Below, in pieces: positions 13,759 to 28,700 of a stretch of 64,000 bases of DNA. A model generated the notes under the pieces. That model did not search any database and was not told where the DNA came from. It saw nothing but the letters and a program-made list of their open reading frames with translations. The position numbers and the translations under genes were made by a program. The first letter of the stretch is position 1. The number at the start of each line of letters is the position of its first letter. Origin of the DNA: Dipteris shenzhenensis (Eukaryota; Polypodiophyta; Polypodiopsida; Gleicheniales); assembly GCA_047967505.1 (NCBI GenBank), contig CM106540.1. The stretch is one strand, 5' to 3'.

Positions 13759-16700
13759 TTACATCAACGAGAGCCACTGTGGTGGTTGGAAAAATTTGGT
13801 TTAATTCAAGGCAGCAGTACTACCTTGCATGGTAATGAGTCATTGGAGGTGGTAGCGTCTAAGATTACCAGCCCATGTATGTGGTGGCGGCTAAGATTCC
13901 AACGGGTTGGCAGTTAATTACTAGCCCCACGGCAGTGGCCCGCAATCACTCACCTGCCAATTACCAGCATCGGGCTTGCATGCATGATTACTATGAGTGT
14001 AGTAAATAAGCAGTCACCGGGCTTGCACGCTCAGTAGAGTACTAGAGTGCATGGTAATGAGTGATTAGAGGTGATTAGGCTTGATAATTACTACCCGGTG
14101 GTGGTGTCTCTCATCAGCCACGTCTGTGGTGGCTTAGATTCCACTGGGTTGGCAGTTAATTCTAGTGTTTGACCAAACTACTTTGTGGAGGATAAGCCAA
14201 AGGAAATTGGACTTGTTTTCTAGGCTCATGTACTTGTGCGAAATCCTTCATAACCTTTTCTTTTGGGTCCATGGATTGTTAGCATGCTTCTATCACTCAT
14301 CTAAAACATTGACAACCTCATTGTGGTCATACTAGAATAGCAAGTAAATGTGGGTTGTTTACCCAATTGAATTCTTTTGCATAGAATAAAAAATCCCCTC
14401 ATTCCATTGAATGTTGCCTTGCTATAGAGCCACATGTCCATCTTGTCCTATACTATCTTCTTAATATATCTTGTCTTATCTTGTCCTATCTTGCTATAGA
14501 GCCACATATCCATCTTGTCCTATACTATCTTCTTATCAGCTCGTCAGGTGGCATTCACCCTCATTCAATGATTCATAAGATCGAGTTCACGCACACGAAT
14601 TCCAAATGCGTGTTCAGCCGTGCATCAGTAGTGCCGTGTGCACTGGCTTTAAGGCAGCCAAGGCAGTCCTCTTGTAGCCCTCCAATGTGTAGAATCCTCT
14701 TATTATGTACTATGGTTTCCTGCTCATTTACCTCAGCATAATGATCTGCCGTAATAATCTTGTTGTTGGCCTCAATGGCCATCTCTTCCTTGGCTGAGCT
14801 GACTTGAGTGGTGATCATCTCCTTGAGTATAGAGACAAGCATTGATGGTGGTGGAGACGTGCTGCATTTGACCTTTGCAAGGATTTCCTACTTGCCATTA
14901 TTCTCTATTTTCTCTCAAGCGTTGCAAGTTGAAGCCTGAGCTCTCTCACTTCTTGCTGTAAATAGTAGATTTGCTTGAGGGTTGCACGTATTCTTCTGTT
15001 TGAATGTCAATGGAGAGAAAGAAAGAAGAAAGAAAGTCTATTAACGTCCACTGGAGACCAAAAGGTCTATGGAACAGCAAGAAACCCTCTAGTACGTCTC
15101 TGCTTTAGGGAGGGCACATGGCAGCTCCCAAGGAGTGCAAAAGCAACCCCCGTTTATTCAGAGTACCTACATAATAGTCTGAAAGAGTAAACATCAGAGT
15201 CTTTTGGTTTCGATTTAAATCTCTGATTAGGGCACGCCTTCACAATAAACTGCCCATTTTCCATTCTTTCTGGCAGCCCTGAATTTAGCTAATTCAGTTG
15301 CCTTATTTTTGAGTTGAGCTTGTGTAAGCTCCTCAGCTATCCATACTTCGGTACCCTTCAGCTTGTAAGATTGTCGAAGAAGCTTGATCTGCATATCTTT
15401 TGACTTCAGTGTAAGGTTTGCATGACCTTTATATTGCGTAATAGAAGCTGGTCTGGAGTCGTCATCATCCTGCTCATCATCATGCATCCATTGAATGTTG
15501 GGCAAGCCTGCTTTGATCTTTGTCAATATTTCACTATGTGTCCTCCTCTTTGTACCAATCTTCTGGGACTCCCCCTATTCTAATTTTCAGCGCATTATCA
15601 CATCTAGCTTCGTGTTCTGTAATCTTTGCTCGAATATCAGACTTACTTGCTTTGGTGTCCACTTCCACAATCACTTCCTTCTTAGCAGTTTGTACTTCAA
15701 TGTGAATAAGATCTTTGACTATAGAGACTAACTGTGGGATAGGGAGGGAATCCTTACAAGATTTTACAGTCTCATCAATTACTGCCTGCTTACCAGGCCC
15801 TTTCAGAATGTGAAGTCGAGCCTTTACTTTTGCCAGTTCCAATCTTGGCTCTCTCACTGCCTGCTGCAAATAAAAAATCTGTTCCTGTTGCCCAAGGATG
15901 GGTCATTTTGAGCCTTCTTGTTGGTAATTGTGTGCATATGGAGAGGGTATCATGGCTGCAACTGCAGAGTCCTGAGTCTTGATGGAGGTTGAAGGAGTTG
16001 AGGGGGGCTTGGAGGAGAGGGTAGGCCAGTCCATAATTGGCTTTTTGTTGAACGCCCTAGCTAAACCTAACCCTTGAGTTGGGTTGGGGGTTTAGCCCAA
16101 CTCGACGATAGGGTTAGTTTGCTGTTTTTGAAGAAACTAGGGGGGGTGGGTTTGTTGTTGACGATGAGATTTAGGGGGCTTGCAATAGGCGGTTGGCAGC
16201 TACTGGCTGAGGCGACGGGTTACTGACGGACTGAGGCAGCGAGTTGATGGGCTGAGAGAGAGAGAGCTACGAGCTGACAGGTTGTACGGCCGACGGGAGG
16301 GAGAGGTACGGGCGGGAGGGAGAGGTATGAGAGGGAGAGATAAAGACGGGAGGGAGAGGTACGGACGAGAGAGAAGAATATGAAGACATTCTTGATTTTG
16401 TGCATGGTAAACAATCATTCTGAGATAGCTCCCTACAACATGCTCTTCAATATGACGGGCTGAGGCGGCGAGCTGAGGGACTGAGAAAGAAAGAAGGAAA
16501 GAAATATTAACGTCCACGGGATGCCTCGCGGGCCTATGGGACAAAGTACACAAAAAAGCGAACTTATACAAGCCTCAGTGGGCTGAAGCAAAGGGTACGC
16601 TAGGACCCTTGTTAAGTATTAATCTATGCTAAGAGAATCATAATCATAGAAAAAAAGGCAACTACAACTGCAGAGTGGGCCATATCAATCAATCAGTCTA

Positions 16701-19700
16701 TCTAGATGCTAGGACGAATCGAAGCCTGGTACATTGATGGTGCTTTGGTGGGTTGCGAAGATGTCTTGTATCTGTGTCTGTCGAGCTGTCTCGCGCTGCG
16801 GTGGGAGACGCGGTCTTCTCGCTTTCTGCACTCTCTGGGCTACGTCTAGGGTGACCCCTCGTCTCTGTCGGTCTCCCCTAAGGAAAGCTATGATAGGTCG
16901 GCCTCAATAGAGTGTATTCTGGGGGCTCTCTATCGCACATGTGGCCTCTGCGCCCCTCTCTCAGTGGTACTGTGCTTGTTGCTCATCCAGACTGCTCTCA
17001 CGTCGGCTAGCTCCTCCTCCTCCACTCCCCTGTGTCCGGGGGCTGACTCAAATGTATAGAGGTTTGTGACGTGTCGTTGTGCCCGGTCACCCTTTATGTC
17101 CTGTAGTGGTCTGACGATTCCCTGCGGGTCTCTGATTTGTTGTAGAAGCGTCTCCCTATGTCGCCGCATCTCCATTAGATAAAGCCCGATACAGACCTAG
17201 TTATGGAAATGGATCAGTCGTGACAAAGGACCGAAGCCACTCCCCTCTAGGTAGAGACAATGGTAGCGTCCCCGAATCTCGTAGTGGTCTGGGCAAACAC
17301 AAAGAAAATGCTCCTCTGTCTCAACCGCCCCCAGCGTACATACCATGCAGACCCGCTGCTCTCTTGGTATATCCGCTCCTCTCCCTGCCTCGATTGTCAA
17401 CTGGTGGCATGAAACCCACATCTGACCAATGGCAATCCTCAGTGCAACAATTCTACAATTGGAACACTCAACTCAGATAGAGGGGGAGAGTACATGTCAC
17501 ATGTATTCCAGGGATTTTTGAAGCAGCATGGGATTAAACATCACTTGACATGCCCTTACACACCACAACATAATCCACTCTCTGAGAGGAAGAATCGTAC
17601 TCTCATGGAGATGACGAGATGCATGCTGAAATTCAAGAGAGTCTCAAAGGATTTTTGGGGAGAAGCAGTTGTGACAGCCACTTACATTCAGAACAGATGC
17701 CCTACCAAAGCTTTGGTTAATGTGACTCCATTTGAGGCTTTGTATGGCTTTAAGCCAAAGGTTAGTCATTTCAAAGTTTTTGGCTCAGTGGTATATGCTT
17801 TGGTTCTAGATGCATATCGGACAAAGCTTGATGACAAGAGTGTCAAATGCATTTTTGTGGGATATAGCACTGAAAGCAGGGCAGGAAGGTAATAATCAGC
17901 AGAGATGTTCTCTTTGCTGAGAATGAGTGCATGCAGCCCGCTAATGCAGACTTGCCACCATACGATGACACCCCTTTGGACATCATCCAGTTTGAGGATG
18001 ATGAGAGGGAGTCTCTTGATGCTTCCCCTTCTACTTCTCATAGTTCAAATGGCTTTCTTTAATAAACTTTCTTTCTTTCTTTCTCCCTTCCTCAAATGTT
18101 TCAGATTTGCAGCCAATTATTGAGAATAGACAGTCTGATGTTTGGAAACATTATCAATGTCGTGAGGCCACTAAAGATGTTGATGCAGCCCCGAGTGATA
18201 CAACAAAGAAATCTATTTCATGTTGGTTGACCATTCAAGATGCTAAGGATCAGCTTACTTTGGGGAAAACCAGGGCCTGCACTCAGAAAATTCAGAAAAA
18301 GGTCAATTTTGCTTTGATGAACTCAGTGATGGAAGCTGAAAATGAGCCTCAGAGCTTCAAGGATGTTCAGCATAATCCGGCATGGTAGAAAGCTATGGAA
18401 GCTAAGATTAAATCCATTGAAAAGAATGCCACATGGGACTTGGTTGATGCGCCCATTGGGAAAAATGCAGTTGGCATGAAATGGATTTATAAGGTGAAAT
18501 ACCATTCAGATGGCACAGTTGAGAAATACAAAGCCCGTTTGGTTGCCAAGGGGTATGCACAAGAGGAGGGGATAGATTATGAGGAGACTTTTGCTCTAGT
18601 GGCCAAGATGACTACCATTCGTTCTGTCATCTCTCTTGCTGCGTTTTATGGTTGGTCAATGTACCAAATCGATGTCAAGACCGCTTTCCTCAATGGTGAT
18701 CTTAAAGAGGAGGTCTATATACATCAGCCCCAAGGTTTTGAGGTGAAGGGACAAGAGCACAAGGTATGCAAGCTTAGGAGGGCTCTATATGGGCTGAAGC
18801 AAGTACCTCGTGCGTGGTATCAGAAGATACATCAGTTTTTGTTGTCCCAGGCTTCGTAAACACTCATACAGAGCCAAATCTGTATGTTCTGCAGCAAAAA
18901 TCAGAATTGGTCATGTTGGTACTATATGTGGATGACATCATAATCACTGGCAGTGATTTGTAGCAAATTACAGCAGTGCAGTCCGCTTTATGTCACAACT
19001 TTGACATGACAGATTTGGGCCTATTGCATTATTGTCTTGGCATTGAGTTTTGGCAGACCCATGATGGGATTTCTATGTCACAGACAAAGTATTCGAAGGG
19101 GTTGTTGCAGAAATTTAAGATGGAGAGCTGTAAGCCTGTTGCTACTCCATTGGAAAAGGGACTCAAGTTGAGTAAGCATGATGTTGCTGAAAAGTTTGAT
19201 AGCAATTTGTACAGGTAGTTGGTTGGCAGTTTGATATATATATATGCTCCACACGGCTTGATATTGCCTACGCCACAAGGCTTTTGAGCCAGTTCATGCA
19301 TAGTCCCACGATCACACATTGGAATGCAGCAAAGAGGGTTCTCAGATATGTCCATGGCACTCTCTCTCCTGGCTTGCATTATGCTTCAGATTGTGATCTT
19401 GAGCTGAGTGGTTTCACCGACTCAGATTGGTCAGGGGACATTGACGACAGACGGTCCACTACTAGCTATTGCTTCTCATTGGGTTTAGCCTATATCTCAT
19501 GGCTCAGTAAGAAGCAAGAGCGAGTCTCTCTTTTCTCCAGTGAAGCAGAGTACAAAGCTGAAAATTCAGCCACTATGGAGTTAATGTGGTTAAGGAAGCT
19601 TTTGCATGACTTGCATCATGCACAGGATGGCGAAGCAAACTCTATCTTCTGTGACAGCCAGAGTTGCATTGCCATAGCCAACAATCCTGTCTTTCATGCT

Positions 19701-22700
19701 CGCATGAAACACATTGACAATCATAATCATTATGTACGGGATTGTATTTCTGATGGCTTCACTGATCTCATCTATTGTCCATCCGAGGACAATGTGGCGG
19801 ATATCTTTACCAAAGCCCTGTCAACAGATCTTTTCGTACGACATCGACATGGCTTGGGGATCAGAGACATTCTCACAATGTCAAAGGGGGTTGTGAAGTG
19901 ATTCACAATGACATTGTTTTCATGTACTCCCATAGGTTGCATATCCATCTGGATGAATTTGTGCAACCATGGTACTTTAGGTACTGCAAGGTACACCTGA
20001 GATGTTTCCAGGGTACTTTCAGCCATATCTTTGAGAGGGGATTTGTAAGAGATTACAAAGATATGGTGTTGTAGGCATAAAGTCAACCATATGGTTGACC
20101 AGTAGTACTTGGGTACTATATATACCAAGTACTTGTATTGTTTCATCTGAACATTTCTATTGGAGCTTTCTTGTGTGTGCACTCTTGCTCACTTGTGTTT
20201 ACAACCTGTCTCCACTTTGTTCCTAAAGGGTTGCATCTACAACAGCAGAAGAGGACCTATGAGTCTACTCAGCCTGCAGATCTACTCACTTGAGGAAGAG
20301 CCGTTGGAGTACCACATCATTGGAGTGTTTCTTGCAGGAGCACAAGTCCCTTACATCTACAGCAGATCTAGGTGCATACCTACATGCATAGGAGAGCATG
20401 AGGAGTGCATGAAGGACTGTAGTACACATCAGAGCATACTTTGCAGGAGGATGTTCTCCCTAGTGCAGCTACTAAAGTCCATTGGTCTAGAAGAGGTCTA
20501 TAACAGTTGCATCAGCAAACAGAGCCTGTTTTTGCTGCCTTACCTCAGCGCATGTTTGCTGAGGTGTTGTCACATGGCTATATTTTGTACTAGGACTTTA
20601 CCTCTATTTATTTATAAGATTTGTTTGGCTGATTGTGTCTCCATATCTTAAGTATTCCCTCTCTATACATACATGCATAGAGTGAGTTGGGATTCAAAGT
20701 TTTTGTTGTGAGATCTCAAGGCTTTGTTTATTCTGCTGCATAAGGGTTGGTTGTAGCAAGCAATCCTTTTCTCTAGCATACTTTCAAATTCTTCAACCAT
20801 CTTAAAGCCTTCAGCTTTAAATACTTATATTGAGGGCAGTCTTTATTTGGCTACAGAGAGTTTTCCTGATAAAATATAAGAGGTATTCTTAGAATGGCTG
20901 GCTATATATAGCAATCTTGTTCTGCACTTGTCAAACATTTTGATAGAGCAGAATCTATTTTTGCATGTTAGAAAAGGGTGGATGGATGCAATTGTGATTC
21001 ATATAGCGTGGGGTATTTTGAAACAAACTTTTCTAATCAGAATCAAATGCTTGGTGGGTAGAGACTTGATGAAGTACAAAGCTGTCTTGGGTTTATGGAA
21101 TTTTAAGGTGGATAAGCCAGTTCAAATCCCTTGGATGAGATGCTACAAGAGTCATGAGACCTTTATGTAAATGCTTCTTTGAAACTAAGGCCGACTCTCG
21201 TGAAATTTTTTAGCTGCTCAAACAAGAATTATTCAATGTTTAGTCTTAAGAAGGCTTTGCTGCCACATGATAAAACTTTCTGAGAGTAGCTTGCAGGGCA
21301 AATAGAGCAGATCTAAGGCTTGTTTTGTGGTAGAGCAAGTATTTGCACAAGATGCAATCCTATACATACCTTGTAAGGAATTCTAAGGGTCTTGGGAATC
21401 TGCTCACATGAAAGTCTTCAAGTTATTATGGTTTTGTTTTAGAGGGCTCATGTAAGCATGGATCTCTAAGCCAAGTATATTGTAAGCGTGTACTCTTGCA
21501 ATACCCGAATGATGAAACAAAGATTTGCGCCCTTATATACACTTTATGAAAATAAGTTTTGTACATTAATGTTGTATACTATCATTAGGCATTTCTTTGG
21601 ACACAATGTGAAAAAAGTTCTCGGTTCACACAAAACAACAAAAGCCCCTCATTGTGTAACTAGTTCTTGTGTGGATTAAAATATTGTTTGCGTATATAAA
21701 TTCAAGACCTTTTGGGTGAAACTTGCATTGTATTTGTTGCGTGATTTTAGTTTGCAAAAGTCTTCCATCCAGCCGTTCCAAGTCAAGCAAGCATCATGTA
21801 TATCTTTGGCTAGGCTGCTGACGGGTATATAAAAGCCATCATGAACGATGATGTATATTAACCTTTCTTGTGGATAGAGTAAGTGCCTACACTTGCTGCT
21901 ACATCCTTAAAATCTGAGGGCTTAGGCAGAGCTGTTGGTGGCCTTGCATGCTTGTCACTCTGAACCAACATGCACTAACATGCCTGCCAATTGGAGGGGC
22001 TTAGTGGACTTCATTTGCCACTTGGTAGCCTAGATGCAGATAGAGTTTGACCTCCAGCAAATGGCAACGATAATCTCAGCCAGTCACTCTTTAATGTTCG
22101 TTTGAATAATCTCATAAACAAGAGAGAGATTTGTGACGTAATTTCTTATAATATTGATTCACAACAAGGATACATGGTACGTATGTTAGGTCTTTTTGTA
22201 TGGCAAGCTTGGAGCTCTGAAGAGTATGAGGAGTTGAGTGACTCAAGGTCTATTTTGTGAGGAAGGTTCAAGTATCTCATTGTTTTTAATTAATTACATT
22301 CTTATTAAATAGAAAAGTTTGTGGAAAGGCGTGAGTACCACAATTGCTAGTCATTAAGACATTGGTAAAACCCAAGCGCAATATACGTCATAAACATGAA
22401 GAGACGGATTATAGCATCCTGTCTAGCTAGAAGCCAATGAGGAGAGAATCATGCAAGCAAAGATCATGCACCATAGAGAAAGTGAAACCTTGCATATAAG
22501 TAATCATGCAAGCAAAAACCATGCACCATAGAGAAAGTGAAACCTTGCATACAAGTAATCAGAAATGCATGGAAACTCTCCTTTGCTGCTGCATGATGAG
22601 CCTGTGCAACACTTCCAAATGGCTTTTAACATAAGGTCAGGGTCCACCGAAACTTCTGGCATAGCCTTTTGCATTTAAGGGTTCTTGCTCTTCTATGACT

Positions 22701-25700
22701 TCAGCACCATATTTGGAAAGTATGCTGTGTTGCAAAGGTGTCGACACAACTTGAGAAGACCATCCTATATCGTTAAGTGAATGCAGTCTATGAGGGAGAG
22801 CAGATAAGAAGCTTCTGAGGAAATCTATTTCCTGATAGGTCCCCACTTTTTTCTCATCATGGTAACTTGCACACTATTGAGCATGCAAGATTCGTATAGG
22901 ATCAAACACCAATAAAATCTGGACTCAAGCTATAGCTTGTGTTCCCAAGTATTAGAATTTAATACATCTAAATGTATTTAGTACGATGATGATATCTTGT
23001 TCTGTCTTCTTTTTGTATCAGTTATACATGGAGACTGTACAAGATCTCCTTGCACCAGAAAAATATAATATTCAAATACTCGAAGATCCAAAGACTGGGG
23101 ATGTGTCTGTGCCAGGAGCTACTGTCGTACAAATAAGAGACCAGAATAGTTTCGTTGAGCTGCTTGAAATGGGAGAGGCTAACCGGTTTGCAGCTAATAC
23201 CAAGCTCAACACAGAGTCTTCTCGCAGCCATGCAATATTAATGGTGAGAGTTATCAAGTCTAACAGGCATTTTTACTTGCTTAACTGCTTGAAAAAGGAT
23301 ATCAGTTACATTTTTTCCCCTTTTGTATTCGTTGTTTATACGAGATTAGAAAATTGTTGGGTCTTAAATAGAGTTTTGCAGAGGGTGAATCAATTCCCAT
23401 GATTTTAATACGGATTTGATAAAGTTTTTATTCTTAAACAATCTTGCTATGCAATGTGGTTCACATGTCGTATGCATCGATTTCTTGTATAACATGCTGT
23501 ATCTGATGTAGGTGAATGTTACAAAACACTTCAAAGGAAAACCAGAAAGAGACTTGATTGTTTTGAGTGAGAATGGAAGTGGGGTTCTTGCAGCCAAAGG
23601 CCTTTGTGCTCCCACAGTCAGAAAGAGCAAACTTGTGGTAGTTGATCTAGCTGGATCTGAGCGGGTGCACAAATCTGGTATGTCAAGATGTCAGATTATA
23701 GCTGCAACTATGACTAAAAAACAAATTTCTTCTATGGAGGCTGTGCTTCCGTTTCTAAATTCTGAGCGATGGTTTCATTATTTACATGGCGTCAAGGAGC
23801 TTTGAAGGCCCTTTTTATGATCTGTCTAATGTCTTGGGGAGTATATTCTTAACAGACATCATCGCTTTCTTGTAGGTAGCGAGGGACATGCCCTTGAAGA
23901 AGCTAAATCCATAAATCTTTCTCTTACCGCACTTGGAAAGTGCATCAATGCTCTTGCTGAAGGAAGTTCCCATGTTCCTATCAGAGATTCAAAGCTCACC
24001 AGACTTCTTCGTGATTCTTTTGGAGGTGTTGACTTTCATTGTTTCTTAATGTTGAAGGAACCATAGTTTACTCACAACAAAAATTACATGTTTCAACATT
24101 CTTCAGTGTCCATGAAAATGGCGTGAGATATACCATCAGAAGGTTATGTAGTACAGCATAAGACGGTTATATAGCTATATGCTGGATGTATGTATTCCCC
24201 ATTATGGTGGACGTGGTTTCAAAATGTTGCCTTCGTAGTGAAATATCTATTCAGAAATTTCAAGAGATCTTCAAATGCTCTCTTCTCAAATGATTGGGTT
24301 ATTATGGATTTTAGCATTCTCTCTCCTCTGCTTTAGAAGTTAAGAGTACTGATTTGAAAAGGCTTCAGACCTTGAGTTTGGATTGTACAAATTCTTCTGA
24401 AGCTTCCTTGATTAGTATTCTGGGTTTTGTCTGGGCTTTGCCTCAAGCACATGGATGAGACTGCCTTGGGTTCTAGACATATGGAAACTGAGAATTACAG
24501 GTGGTTAGGTTTATGGTGGCAGTTATGGTGGGTAGTCCTTACTGTGCACAAAATACTTGATTTTTCTGTTTGCCATTGGTTTGTAAAGTTGACTGTTTTG
24601 TCTTTTAGCATGTCTAATGCAAACATGTGTTGACCTAAGTTGTTGGCACATGAGAACTATTTCTTTAAAGTAAAATTCTCTCTTATCCGATTTGTGGTAG
24701 AAATTGTTGATATCCTCTTTCTAAATTGCAGGCACAGCAAGGACTTCTTTGGTTATAACAATAGGACCCTCACCTCGACATCGTGGAGAAACAGCAAGCA
24801 CCATAATGTTTGGTCAGCGAGTAAGTTGTGTGTATTTTGTAAAACCTCATAATTAATGGCCTTTCTCTCGTTCACTCTATGAATGGCCCAAGGAAACTAC
24901 ACAAGCATGAAATAAATATTAACAGCTGAACTCCTATCATTATCAAATATTTGGAAATGTATCTCATGTATCTGGACACATATCATGCGTATATGTCTAC
25001 AAACTAAGCTTCTCACTTGATGGACTTCCTAGGAACTAGAGTAAGTGGGATGCCAATGAGCTTGAGCTTGCAACCTTAGAGCTCAATTTAAGCTCATTCA
25101 AGGTGCAGAGTAGTGTGGATTTTGAGTGTAGTCCCAATAACTACTATTTCTCATACCATCTTAAATTTGACAAGTCTTGGACATTGGAGTTTTTAAAGAT
25201 GTCAAGTGGATGGATTGCCCAAAATGGTATCAAACACCTTTTGGTAATCCCGGGCTACGTTAGTCAGGCATTTACAGGACACAATCATTGGAAATGTTGC
25301 ATGTCTTACTCAGGGTGGCATACAAGTAGTTGAGTTCCAAAGGCTTGTTGGACTGGAACGCTGTTGGTTTCTTAACCCACTAAAAGTTTGTGCTAGCTAT
25401 TTATAAATTCAATCAACTGGAGACATAGTTCACCTTTCGCTTTAGATTTTAATGTCCATAGAAGCAAATTTTTGGAAATATTTTACCCAATCAAATTATC
25501 AGATTGGATATCATAATAGGGAAAAATTTAAGCTAACTAGTGGAGGTTAGCATGCAGATATCTCTTCTCCTTTTTGACGTGGGAGATAGACCACTAGAGT
25601 GATGTAGCAGTTGTCAGATGGCGGGCTACCTCACAGAGACTATAGAGGAGGGAGGAACTTGGATAGGCTGAGCAGCAACAATAATCCATCACTGATTTTC

Positions 25701-28700
25701 TCCCTTGATGCCAGCCCTCACCAGATCCAGAGCCACTATTAGACGAGGTCATCTTCTCTCTCCTCAGTTGCCTGGTGGAGTTGGTCCTGCAGGCAACATA
25801 CATAGGTCCAGTCACTCGGATGGATAGCTCTCGGTTGGTAGATGACTAGGGGCTTCCCCTCGTTATTCCCTTATGGGGTTTTCTCTCTCTAGCAGCAACG
25901 AAAGCACGATGTATTTTTTTTCTCATCATAGACGTCAGTCTTCGGTATGGGTGCCTGTTTAGTGACCTTGCCCCTTATCTTTCATTGTATCTATTTTATT
26001 TCAGTCTCTTAGACCCTTTGGTCCCTTGTAGACCCTTTGGTTGAAATGCCCTCAGACAAAAGGGGTGGTAGGGAAGGTGGCATTCACTCCCTAGAGAGAG
26101 CAGTGTGGGATGCCTTCCTTTTCTAGTACAGTGGCAGGGATGCTTGGCATGATGATGCTTTTCACACTCAGCCACATTCTCTCCTGTTATCTTGGTCGTA
26201 CAAGAATTGCAGATGCCTATACATGCACGATCGACAGATTTTATGTGGATGATTGGACTCTTGACAGAGGTGGTACTGTTTGCATTGCAGCTGGGGTGTC
26301 CACTTCGGATCATTTTCCTGTGATTTTGATGGTTTCAGATCCCTATGTGAGGCGTCGCTCTGCCAGTGTTAGGATTCCAGATTCTTTTTATGCAGAGGAG
26401 GGCCTTACAGAGACAGTGTTGAGGACTTGGGTATTTCATTTGCAGGATGGGCAGCTTTCTCCTTTAGACTTTTTTTTTTTTGCAAAAAGAGACTTCTATT
26501 AAGTATTAAAGAAAAACCGTTAGAGCAAGCTCCATACGGGATACATCATGCAATGCACGAAAAGCTCAAGAGCCAAAAAGAAAGGATGGGCAGCTTTCTC
26601 CTTTAGACTTAGCCGCAGCCCTCTGTGATATGAGTGACTTTTATCTTTCAGTTGCTCGTATCAGAAGGGGTGAGATCCTCAGGCGTGAGATAGGTATCTG
26701 CCAGCAGTTGGCTGCCCTCTAGAGGGAGGAGTAGAAGAGGCCTACAGATGCTTGGATTCAAGAGCGCCTTGTTGCAACAAGGGCTCAGCAGTAGTCACTT
26801 TTAGATCAGAGAGCAGAGTATGCCTTTCGCGCTAGAGAGTCATTTTGGACACAGAAGGGAGGTAGGGTCAACAAGCAGTTCTTCTCTACTCTTGGCTCCA
26901 GACATAGTAGGAAGAGCGTCTCACAGCTTATTGACTCGGGCGGAGTTCTTCAGACACATTCAAATGCCGTCTTACAAGTTGCCACCGATTTCTATGCCTT
27001 CCTTCTTACAGCAGATCCAGACACTCATGCCACATATGATGCTAGAGTGGTTATTTGGCGACACTTACCTGGGTTGGTGATAGGGGATATGACTGTTTCA
27101 CTTGATGCACCCTTCACCAACGTAGAGTTCATGACTGCTCTCTCTACCCTTCACAAGGACAAGTGTCCTGGTTCATATGGACTTACCCCCTTATTTTCTA
27201 TTACTTTTTGGGATCAGATTGGGGATCACATTACCTCAGCCCTGCAGGGTGTATGGGACTTGGGTGAGATGCCAAACTCACTTACGGAGGGCCTCATTCG
27301 TTTGATTCCGAAAGGCGGTTGCAGGAATTTAGTGTCTCAGTGGAGACTGATTACCTTGCTGGGTACCTTGTGCAAAATCCTAGCTAAAAAAGCTATCAGT
27401 CTTCGTTTGCAGCCCTTTCTATAAGATCTTATCCATGGTACGCAGACGGGTTTTGTGCATGGCAGGAGCATCTTTGATAACATCTTCTCATTTTAGGAGG
27501 CTTCGGATTGGGCCTTGCATAATGGCCACAGGATGGCCATTCTACTCTTGGACTTTGAGAAAGCTTATGACAGGGTAGACTGGGGCTTTCTGGAGGGCAC
27601 ACTTACTTGTTTTGGCTTCTCAGATGCATGGATCAGAGGGGTGTAAGCCCTCTACAGATTAGCCCACCCTAGCCCCCTTTTTATTCCTTTTTGTGGCTGA
27701 GGCTATGAGCTATTACATTAGAGCTCAAGCTGGAATTGTAGGGCTCAGGCTTCCTTTGAGGCAGGAGGATGAGCTCTTAGACAGTGAGTTGACAGATGAC
27801 ACGGCTGTATTTTTGGATGCCACTCCAGAGACACTGAATTCATTCATGACAGCATTTGCATTGCGGCAGGTGCACACATTAATTGGAACAAATCCAATGG
27901 CTTTTAGATCAGTGATGAGGACACTCCAGTCTGGGGGATTGACATAGGGTTCACTTGGATTCAGAGGGGAGTCTCCGTCAGATATCTGGGATGCCAGGTT
28001 TGGTTGGACATCTCTCCAGCACAGCAATTCGCTCCCGTGTTGGAGAGTATTAGGAGGAAACTCATCTTTTGGAGTTTAACTAGACTTGACCTTGCATCCA
28101 GAGTTGTGGTTGTGAACCAGGTATTGTTGGCCACTGCTTGGTTTGTTTGCTCATGTTGGTGTAGATCTAGAGGTTGTATCGCTTAGCTCATGAGACCTAT
28201 CAGGAACTTTCGATGGAGCGGTCTAGATGGCACCTCAGATGCTGTAGCCAGTGTGGCTTGGGAGACCATCATTTTCCCCATAGGAGAAGGGGGTCTCAAT
28301 ATTATTGATTCGAGCTTGCAGCGTATGGCCTTGCTCTGCAAGTTTGTAGTACTTGGATTGATGCCTGGACAGGAGCCCTGGAAGGATTTTCTCACGCAGC
28401 ATTCAGTCTTGCACCCCCTCTCATGGGGGAGATTGGTTGGACAGCAGCAGATGGATCTTTACTTCAGCCCATCTCAAATCCCTCCCTTCCCCTCTCATGG
28501 CTGCTATTCTGAAAGCTTGGGGCTGCTTCAGAAACACACTTCGCAGAGTTCCACCCACTTCTCGTGAAGAGATTCATAGGCAAGCCAGTCATGTGGAATG
28601 ACTTGATTTTGGATCATCAGGGTAGGCCACTTGGAGTGTCACATTACTTGCAGTGGTCTAGATGGGAGATGGGACTTGCCTCTACTATAGGCGCTTGGCA

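Larger units (their letters stand above)
17465..20160 (+). mobile_element. Ty1/copia retrotransposon, 5'-truncated
   Basis: Sense-oriented copia pol from the middle of the integrase core through reverse transcriptase and RNase H to a polypurine tract and putative 3' LTR. Gag, protease and the first half of integrase are missing at the junction with LINE fragment D. The LTR start may be at 19891; its 3' end is not resolved, so the feature end is a minimum. It contains a TATA-like TACTATATATACC near 20115. Confidence 0.85.

Noticed and set aside
13451-13804. 117-codon + strand Arg/Gly frame
   Set aside because: Encoded by low-complexity LINE leader and the GA tract.
22637-22846. 69-codon - strand frame ending GYARSFGGP
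   Set aside because: No family recognised and no supporting context; could be chance.
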